Part shown: positions 57,855 to 64,000 of the stretch, in pieces
Layout of the letters: each line of letters begins with the position of its first letter
Position numbering within the stretch: the first letter of the stretch is position 1
Origin: MED-G105 sp965263305
Lineage (GTDB): Bacteria; Pseudomonadota; Alphaproteobacteria; Caulobacterales; Parvularculaceae
Assembly: GCA_965263305.1 (NCBI GenBank)
Contig: OZ253666.1
Location: forward strand, 1,054,001-1,118,000
DNA: 64,000 nucleotides
Direction: 5' to 3'
Notes under the pieces: generated by a model
Databases searched by the model: none
What the model was told of the DNA's origin: nothing
The model's input: only the letters and a program-made list of their open reading frames with translations
Translations under genes and position numbers: made by a program

Positions 57855-59690
57855 ATGACAGGATACACAAAAGGACCGGGACGCGATGGGCGCGACGCTC
57901 GCCCCGGCGGGCGCGAGCCCAGAAAAACCGGCGGGCGCGAGCCTAGAAAAAACGATGGGCGCGGCCCCCAAAAAAACGGCGGGCGCGGACCGGAGCGATC
58001 CGGCCGCCCAAGGCCAGCCCCTAAGTTTTTGAGCGATACCAATACCCCGGACGAGGTGCCGCGCGGCGCGCCGGAGGATGATCTCGCCAAGCAAAAAGCA
58101 TCAAGACCAAGAGGCGGTCGCGACGAGGCCCCGCGCCGGGACGGTCCGCCTAACGGGCGCGGGCGGGATGAGGATCGCGGCGGCAATCGACGGGACGCAC
58201 GCCCCGAGAGAAACGGCCGCGACCGTAGCGACGGCCGCCCTTCACGACCGGCGCGAGATCGCGCCGAGACGCGAGAAAGGGGGCATAACAAAGCGCGGAA
58301 TGGACCGCGAGACGCAGTTCGCAAAGACGACCGCCATGACGACCAATCGGAAAAACCCCGTCCAGAATTTCGACGTGAAAAACGCAACGACCCGCCCGGC
58401 ATGCCAGCCCGCCGAGCAGCTCTCGATATTCTTCAACTTGTCGGCCCAGAGACGACCCTCGATGAGGCCCTGAATGAATGTCGCTCTTTTAATGCGCTCG
58501 AGGGCGCCGACAGGGGCTTTGCACGCCTGATCGCCACCAGCGTCCTGCGGCGTCGCGGCGCCCTTGATCACGTGATTGGCGAATATGTGGATCGTCCCCT
58601 GCCGGGGCGGGCCTATCGGGTGATGCAGATTTTGCGCGCCGCCGCCGCTCAGGCAATTTTTCTGGAGACGCCCGATCACGCTGTCGTCTCCACCGCCGTT
58701 GCTTTGGCCCAAGATATGAGAGAAAGCGCCGGCTACGATAAAATGGTCAACGCCGTGGCGCGGCGTATTTGCGAGAACGGCAAAACCCTCATCGCCGATT
58801 TGCCGCCGCGCATCGACACGCCAGGTTGGCTATGGCGCAGTTTTGAAAAAGCCTACGGCCCAACGGGCGCGCGCGCCTTGGCAAAAGCCCATCAGCGTGA
58901 AGCCCCGATTGACCTGACGCCCAAAGAAAAAGACGACGCGCTCGCCGTCGCGGATGCCGTAAAAGGCTTTGTTGTCGGGGCGGGCTCCGTCCGATTATCG
59001 GCCCGCGCTTCGGTGCCATCCCTCCCCGGATACGATGACGGGCGATGGTGGGTGCAGGACGCCGCCGCCGCTCTGCCCGCCACCCTGTTTGGCGATATCG
59101 CTGGCAAGCGCGTCTATGATTTATGCGCCGCCCCCGGCGGCAAAACCCAACAATTAGCCGCCGCCGGAGCAAGGGTGACAGCGGTTGATCAATCCGGCCC
59201 GCGCTTGAAACTCATCGTCGACAACTTGGAGCGCACGAAACTTCGGGTAGAGACGATCAAAGAAGACGTCATACGATGGACGCCGGAACAAAAAGCCGAC
59301 GCCATTCTTCTTGATGCGCCCTGCAGCGCGACGGGCACCATCCGCCGCCATCCCGATATTTTGTGGAGTAAAACGCCGGACGACGTCGCCGGGCTCTCAC
59401 GCATTCAAGGGCAAATGCTGGACCATGCCTTGTCGCTGCTGGCGCCGGGGGGAACCCTCGTCTACTGCGTCTGTTCCCTTCAACCCGAAGAGGGCGAACG
59501 CCAGATCGAGGCGCTTTTGAAAAAACGCGAAGATGTGACCCGCGCCCCTATCATGGCCGATGAAGTCGGCGATTTTGCACAAGCCATTACCCGCGACGGC
59601 GATATCCGCACCCTGCCCTCCATGTTGGCGGCCGAGGGCGGCGTTGATGGGTTTTACGTCGCGCGCTTGCGCCTTTCGGATGCCAACTGA
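57855..59690 (+). CDS. RsmB-type 16S rRNA (cytosine-C5)-methyltransferase with long Arg/Gly-rich N-terminus
   Basis: A 611-residue protein. Residues 1-185 are disordered, built of Arg/Gly/Pro/Asp runs (GREPRKTGGREPRKNDGRG...). Then follow a NusB-like helical domain (AALDILQLVGPETTLDEALNECRS) and a methyltransferase domain with DLCAAPGGKTQQLAAAGARVTAVD (SAM site), LLDAPCSATGTIRRHPDI and LVYCVCSLQPEEGE, where two cysteines catalyse C5 methylation. The family acts on 16S rRNA m5C967. The N-terminal extension is absent in E. coli RsmB and looks RNA-binding. Confidence 0.92.
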   Translation: MTGYTKGPGRDGRDARPGGREPRKTGGREPRKNDGRGPQKNGGRGPERSGRPRPAPKFLSDTNTPDEVPRGAPEDDLAKQKASRPRGGRDEAPRRDGPPNGRGRDEDRGGNRRDARPERNGRDRSDGRPSRPARDRAETRERGHNKARNGPRDAVRKDDRHDDQSEKPRPEFRREKRNDPPGMPARRAALDILQLVGPETTLDEALNECRSFNALEGADRGFARLIATSVLRRRGALDHVIGEYVDRPLPGRAYRVMQILRAAAAQAIFLETPDHAVVSTAVALAQDMRESAGYDKMVNAVARRICENGKTLIADLPPRIDTPGWLWRSFEKAYGPTGARALAKAHQREAPIDLTPKEKDDALAVADAVKGFVVGAGSVRLSARASVPSLPGYDDGRWWVQDAAAALPATLFGDIAGKRVYDLCAAPGGKTQQLAAAGARVTAVDQSGPRLKLIVDNLERTKLRVETIKEDVIRWTPEQKADAILLDAPCSATGTIRRHPDILWSKTPDDVAGLSRIQGQMLDHALSLLAPGGTLVYCVCSLQPEEGERQIEALLKKREDVTRAPIMADEVGDFAQAITRDGDIRTLPSMLAAEGGVDGFYVARLRLSDAN

Positions 59691-59848
59691 TTGAAAGAAG
59701 TCATTAAGATTTCCCAGAAATCTTTCATGTAAACTCGCAAAAGCGCGTGTAAAAACGCCAATCGACCTTGAAATGGCCCGAAATAGCTTGAATCAAGGGC
59801 CGTACCGACCGATATTCAACGCGAGTTTTAAATGCGGAAAGGGTTCCC

Positions 59849-60580
59849 ATGAACGACAATCGTAACTACGGCCTCGACACAGCCCGCGCCGGCAGCGGCG
59901 TCGCCGTTGACGAAGGGCTGCGCCAGTACATGCTGGGCGTGTACAACTATATGGCCCTCGCCGTGGCGGCGACCGGCATCATGTCTTTCTTTGTAGCGTC
60001 TCAGCCAAACCTTGTTCAACTGATCGGCGGCACGCCCCTTCGCTGGGTCGTTTTCGCTGGCATCCTCGGCATTGGTTGGTTCTCGCCGAAAATTATCTTC
60101 TCCGGCTCCCGCCCGATGGCCCACGCCATGTTCTGGATCTACGCGGCCCTTTGGGGACTGTTAATCGCGCCAATGCTGTGGTCGTTCAATCAGGCCGGCG
60201 CCTCCCAAGATATCTACCGCGCGTTCTTCATCACGGCGGCCGTTTTCGGGTCCATGAGCTTGATCGGGTACACGACGAAGCGCGACCTTTCGGGTATGGC
60301 GGCGTTTCTGGGGATGGCGGCCATCGGTCTCCTGATCGCCATCGTGTTGAATGCCTTGATTTTCCAAAGCACGATGATGAGCCTCATCACCTCTTGCCTT
60401 GTGGTGCTCGTGTTCTCTGGCGTCACCGCTTGGGAAACGCAGATGATCAAGTCGCTCTATCAGCAAGGCTCAGCCACCAACGAGCGCGCCGCCATTTTTG
60501 GCGCCTTCGCCCTCTATGGCTCCTTCGTGACTTTGTTTGTCCACATCCTGAATATCCTCGGGATTATGGGCGACGACTAG
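59849..60580 (+). CDS. Bax inhibitor-1 / YccA-family membrane protein
   Basis: A 243-residue protein with seven predicted transmembrane helices (for example YNYMALAVAATGIMSFFVA; MSLIGYTTKRDLSGMAAFLGMAAIGLLIAIVLN) and the C-terminal helix SLYGSFVTLFVHILNILGIMG. The family acts in membrane proteostasis and calcium leak. A terminator follows. Confidence 0.95.
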   Translation: MNDNRNYGLDTARAGSGVAVDEGLRQYMLGVYNYMALAVAATGIMSFFVASQPNLVQLIGGTPLRWVVFAGILGIGWFSPKIIFSGSRPMAHAMFWIYAALWGLLIAPMLWSFNQAGASQDIYRAFFITAAVFGSMSLIGYTTKRDLSGMAAFLGMAAIGLLIAIVLNALIFQSTMMSLITSCLVVLVFSGVTAWETQMIKSLYQQGSATNERAAIFGAFALYGSFVTLFVHILNILGIMGDD

Positions 60581-60601
60581 GCCCCAGCCTTCCTTCTCAC
60601 G

Positions 60602-60632
60602 AAAACCCCCGCCATGATGCGGGGGTTTTTTG
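60602..60632 (+). terminator. Terminator of the Bax-inhibitor-1 gene
   Basis: An 11-bp stem (60602-60612 with 60619-60629), 6-base loop and T-run. Confidence 0.93.
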
Positions 60633-60758
60633 TGCCCTCAAAAAAGCCCGCCGGCGCATACACCGGCAGCGAGAATTTTTCCCACCTTCCGTTTTTTGTG
60701 AGGAAGCGTTATGGCGTTAGTCCTTCTCTCGCGGCCATGAAGTCACTACATTTTCCCG

Positions 60759-62000
60759 ATGATGAATAAAGACGCCTCAGAACTGCCCATCACCGGCGCA
60801 GACGTAACCGCCGCCGCCGGCTATGACGCCTATGTGCGGGAGTTTCTCTCCTATGGGTCGAAGTTGCGGGCGCTCTTCACCGTCGCGGAAGAAAACCCCC
60901 AGGCGCCGTTGTTATCGGCCCACGCCGCCGTCCTTCACCTCGCCTTTGAAGGCGCCGAAGGATGGGCGAACGCCGCGCCCTATCTTGACGCCATGCGCAA
61001 GGGGGCCGACGCCTCCCTCACCGAACGCGAGCGCTTGTTTTGCGCGTCGGTTGAGGCATGGGCCCAGAAGGACTTCTTCAAGTCCCTCGATATTTTGGAA
61101 GAGCTGACGGTGCGCTGGCCGGCGGATCTTTGCGCCCTGAAATGGGGCCAGTACCACGCCTTTAATCTGGGCGACCAAGCGGCGCTGTTACGCTTCGGCG
61201 AGCGCGCCCGCATCGTGCATGAGGATAAACCCTATGTGCATGGCATGATCGCCTTTGCCCTGGAGCAAAACCACCGCCTGGATGAAGCTGAAGAGCAAGG
61301 CGTCTACGCCACGGAAATCGCCATTGACGACGCATGGGCCCACCACGCGGTCGCCCATGTGATGGAGACCCAGGGGCGCGCCGGCGACGGCGCCCGCTGG
61401 CTCGACCGCTGCGCCCATACGTGGGAGAACAAAGGCGTCTTTATTCGCGATCATAATTGGTGGCACGCCGGTTTATTCCGCCTGGCCCTTGGCCGGGAAA
61501 ACGACGCCCTCGGCATATTTGATAACAAGCTATGGGGCGCCTGGCCGGAGTTCCCCCAGGAGCAAATCGGCGCGGTCTCCATGCTGTGGCGATTGGAGAT
61601 GCGCGACGTCGACACCCATGAGCGATGGACGCCCGTTGTTGAACAGGCGCGCGCGCGCGCGGGCGAACACCTCCTCCCGTTCCATGATCTGCACTATCTC
61701 TACGCCCTTGCCCGCGCGGGCGCGCCCGGCGAAGGAGAAGCCTTCGTTACTTCTCTTCGTCAGCATGCCGATCGCCTGGATGGACGGGCCGGCCGCGTCT
61801 GGCGCGAAACGGTGACCCCGGCGGCCGAAGCCTCCCTCGCCCTGGCGCGCGAAGACTATGAAACCGCCGCCGATTGCTTCCGCCGCGCGATGCCGACCCT
61901 CCACCTCATCGGCGGCAGTCACGCCCAGCGCCATTTATTTGTCGAAGCCTATGAATACGCGGCGGCAAGAACGAGCGGACAATCAACCGCCAGACAGTAA
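60759..62000 (+). CDS. TPR-repeat protein, TTC38-like
   Basis: A 413-residue all-helical protein. Repeats include AHAAVLHLAFEGAEGWANAAPYLDAM, ALKWGQYHAFNLGDQAALLRF and AWAHHAVAHVMETQGRAGDGARWLDRC, and NWWHAGLFRLALGREND is a TTC38-type motif. Cytoplasmic, no signal peptide. Function unknown in bacteria; members may bind glycosyl or other partners through the helical groove. Confidence 0.85.
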   Translation: MMNKDASELPITGADVTAAAGYDAYVREFLSYGSKLRALFTVAEENPQAPLLSAHAAVLHLAFEGAEGWANAAPYLDAMRKGADASLTERERLFCASVEAWAQKDFFKSLDILEELTVRWPADLCALKWGQYHAFNLGDQAALLRFGERARIVHEDKPYVHGMIAFALEQNHRLDEAEEQGVYATEIAIDDAWAHHAVAHVMETQGRAGDGARWLDRCAHTWENKGVFIRDHNWWHAGLFRLALGRENDALGIFDNKLWGAWPEFPQEQIGAVSMLWRLEMRDVDTHERWTPVVEQARARAGEHLLPFHDLHYLYALARAGAPGEGEAFVTSLRQHADRLDGRAGRVWRETVTPAAEASLALAREDYETAADCFRRAMPTLHLIGGSHAQRHLFVEAYEYAAARTSGQSTARQ

Positions 62001-62239
62001 CGCGGCCTCACATCGATTGAGGAGAGGTCATCGGCGTTTCGATTACCCCTCGCGCCTTGCACCAACGAAAAATTTATCCGTGCACGATCAGGGCCGTTCA
62101 GGCGCGGGCGGTGTGTCAGGTTGGGTGTAATGGGGGAAACTCGCCAAGAGCCGACATTCGCGTCACGGGAATTGATGACTGCAATGTGCCAATGACGCCC
62201 GCTCCATCCCTTAGTCTACAATGCGGGTGCATCAATAAC

Positions 62240-62860
62240 TTACGGTCGCCATTTCAAATAGTCACCGCTATCCCAACCAAATCCATACTCTTCAATTTTT
62301 TTGAGTTTGGACTGCTGTGACATTTCCAAAGTCAGTGCAGCAAGAAAAGCGACTGGCAGGAAGATATATATCGCTGAAGCTGTATCAGCGGAACAATCTG
62401 GTGGCTTCTTATGCGCCTTGGTGAGGCTGGGAAGAGCTGTGTAACTGGGCTTAAAAATCGCGCCAGAACACTCCCATTCTTTGTCCTCGTTTGATGTTGT
62501 TTTAGAAACGCTGAGATATGTTGTTAATCTGTAAGCAGAAGCAGTCGCTTCTTCAAAGAGGCCGACCCAAATTGCGCGGGAATTTCGTTTTATAATATTT
62601 GATGCAGTTACAGAAAATTGTTTTTTTCTTCGCTTAAGCTCCGTTTGTAGTTTTTGCTGCAACTCGATGGGAAGGAAAGTTTCGAGCGTTTCGTTTCGGG
62701 TTGAAAATTCTTGGTCCGCCAGTCGCAGCCATTCATCAAATAGTTCATCGCTACTCGTACTTGTGCTGAGCAAATGCGGCAGTGTCTCCCAAAGCGAATC
62801 AGTATCCATTAGCAGACGATATTCCGCGGGAGAGTTTTTCTCAAGTTCTGTAGAATCCAA
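62240..62860 (-). CDS. Hypothetical protein, probable C-terminal membrane helix
   Basis: A 206-residue AT-rich gene. The product is helical and charged (LPIELQQKLQTELKRRKKQFSVTASNIIKRN) with a hydrophobic stretch near the C-terminus (ASAIYIFLPVAFLAALTLEMS). Not recognised. It sits in a region without close neighbours, possibly accessory DNA. Confidence 0.5.
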   Translation of the reverse strand: MDSTELEKNSPAEYRLLMDTDSLWETLPHLLSTSTSSDELFDEWLRLADQEFSTRNETLETFLPIELQQKLQTELKRRKKQFSVTASNIIKRNSRAIWVGLFEEATASAYRLTTYLSVSKTTSNEDKEWECSGAIFKPSYTALPSLTKAHKKPPDCSADTASAIYIFLPVAFLAALTLEMSQQSKLKKIEEYGFGWDSGDYLKWRP

Positions 62861-63075
62861 TGCTGTTTACTACAATTTCGAATGACCAGCTTGCGTAAAA
62901 GCTGTCGCTGGATCTATTGAATGGAATGTCGCAAAAGGGCCAATATCACCCGATCAGCTTACCCCTGATCATCGCCAAAACGCGACATTTCTTGAAACCG
63001 AGTGGGCGACCGCTTTGGGGCGAGTTTAAGACGCTCAGTTTTCGAGATTTGAACGTAAGCCGAGAACGGTTTGAG

Positions 63076-63837
63076 CTAACGCCGTTCTAGCTCTTGATCG
63101 ATCACATCAACGGCGCGTTGCGCCGCTGCGTTTTGATCGCCCAGGGTTTGCGGCAAAGAAACGATCGCTCCGATCCACTCGGTAAGATGAGGCTCAATTC
63201 CTGGATTGGCCGTGATTTCGTTTACCAGCTCTCGCGCTACTTCCTTTGAAACGCCTTCTGGACAATTCAAAATATACTCTTCGATTCCGTCCACGAGAGA
63301 CCAACAGTTTGCCCAATAAAATTCTTGAGCCGAGACATCTATCAACTGCCTCACCAAGGACCTGTAGATAGGTAAGGCTTCGAACGTGCTAGCGTTGTTT
63401 ATGTTCTGTAAGCGATAGGCTTCCACAGCGTCGATAATGTCGGGGTTTCTCGGAAATCCGCGGTCTCGCATATTTTCGTATGCCGAAAAGCTTACGCTCA
63501 AATCCTGCCATTGAGATGCGTGCATAAAATCCACCACCAGAGACCAACAGTCTTGCCCACAGTCGTAAGGGGCGTTGATGTAGGTTAGCGACCTTTTACC
63601 AGCTTCAGTTGCCTGCTCATAAGCGCGGGACCGCGCATCCGCGAAAACTATGGAGCTTTCCAACTCTTTCTTTAGAGCAACCAATGCCTTCGTTTCCATC
63701 TGATGCTCTGCCCGGTCATCATTCCAGTTTGCAACCTGGATACCGATGAAGACACCAAAGACGACGATCACGAAGTCGATCCCCACCGCGAACCAGTTCT
63801 GCTCCTTGATGTGCGTTGTAATGCGGCGCAGCAACAT
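63076..63837 (-). CDS. DUF6090-like single-pass membrane protein
   Basis: A 253-residue protein. The N-terminus (NWFAVGIDFVIVVFGVFIGIQVANWNDDR) is a transmembrane helix with the GVFIGIQVANWND pattern of DUF6090-like proteins, followed by a helical, cysteine-bearing extracytoplasmic or cytoplasmic domain. It overlaps the gene upstream by TAATG at 63837-63839, indicating translational coupling. Function unknown. Confidence 0.7.
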   Translation of the reverse strand: MLLRRITTHIKEQNWFAVGIDFVIVVFGVFIGIQVANWNDDRAEHQMETKALVALKKELESSIVFADARSRAYEQATEAGKRSLTYINAPYDCGQDCWSLVVDFMHASQWQDLSVSFSAYENMRDRGFPRNPDIIDAVEAYRLQNINNASTFEALPIYRSLVRQLIDVSAQEFYWANCWSLVDGIEEYILNCPEGVSKEVARELVNEITANPGIEPHLTEWIGAIVSLPQTLGDQNAAAQRAVDVIDQELERR

Positions 63838-64000
63838 TACAGGCCCTCCAATTCATCGGCTAACGATGTTCGGAAAACCTCGACTTCCGACCTTAACCGG
63901 ACCAGCCGGGTTTCAATGGCCGAATAGAAGCCGATGGTGTTTATGAATTGGGTCCTAAACTCCGGATCCGCACATACCTCTTTATATGGTCGGTCGAGCT
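63837..64000 (-). CDS. C-terminal end of an upstream gene (5' end outside window)
   Basis: A frame runs from the right edge to TAA at 63837-63839 and encodes DRPYKEVCADPEFR, then TQFINTIGFYSAIETRL and EVFRTSLADELEGL. The helical tail resembles that of the downstream protein, so it may be a tandem DUF6090-like paralogue. It overlaps the next gene by one base. Confidence 0.6.
   Translation of the reverse strand, partial: LDRPYKEVCADPEFRTQFINTIGFYSAIETRLVRLRSEVEVFRTSLADELEGL

Noticed and set aside
57716..58402. 228-codon Arg/Ser/Pro-rich minus-strand frame
   Set aside because: Antisense shadow of the low-complexity N-terminus of the methyltransferase.
1..64000. CRISPR arrays and insertion sequences
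   Set aside because: No regularly spaced direct repeats and no transposase genes or terminal inverted repeats were seen.

Overview
The window looks like a chromosome segment of a GC-rich, Gram-negative alphaproteobacterium, probably marine and from a Parvularcula-, Hyphomonas- or Caulobacter-like lineage. The evidence is TonB-dependent receptors, a TorF-family porin beside glnK-amt, a yajC-secD-secF locus, a ribbon-helix-helix protein of the alphaproteobacterial type, TadE-like pilus proteins and an RTX protein without a leader peptide. The genus is an inference.

Layout. 1-7 kb: the end of a TonB receptor, a ClC channel, a GlnE-like protein whose nucleotidyltransferase motifs are eroded, small proteins and a squalene/phytoene-synthase-fold protein. 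7-12 kb: iron superoxide dismutase, a large RTX protein and a Sel1-like secreted protein. 12-20 kb: secF-secD-yajC, an Ada-like methyltransferase, a ketosynthase and acyl carrier protein separated by a toxin fragment plus a candidate immunity gene, YajQ and a thioesterase. 20-35 kb: a LysR / cytochrome b561 / nitroreductase group, DUF547, a halogenase-type flavoenzyme, aminopeptidase P, prmA, a UvrD-type helicase, a YegP-like protein and an M28 peptidase lipoprotein.

35.7-45.2 kb is the most interesting part. It is a 9.4 kb element inserted in the 3' end of a CAT-anticodon tRNA gene and bounded by a 20-bp direct repeat. It carries an integrase, an AlpA-like excisionase/regulator, unrecognised accessory genes and a compact HK97-type head and packaging module: large terminase, HNH nuclease, major capsid, prohead protease, head-tail adaptor and portal. 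I see no tail, lysis or replication genes. This is the architecture expected of a capsid-forming phage satellite (cf-PICI-like). It also holds two copies of a hairpin with compensatory base changes and a region on the opposite strand with nested helices and a terminator that looks like a structured RNA or packaging signal.

45.2-48 kb holds a few unrecognised proteins, two of which look like distant paralogues. 48-64 kb returns to core genes: an OmpA-like lipoprotein, TorF porin, glnK-amt, a 1015-residue TonB receptor, two TadE-like proteins, a YbjN-like protein, an RsmB-type methyltransferase with a long Arg/Gly-rich N-terminus, a Bax-inhibitor-1 family protein, a TTC38-like protein, and a more AT-rich end with hypothetical membrane proteins.

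The genes form small functional groups: protein export (yajC-secD-secF), nitrogen sensing and uptake (TorF porin, glnK, amt, plus the GlnE-like protein), and outer-membrane uptake (TonB receptors). All calls come from reading the sequence; no database search was run.
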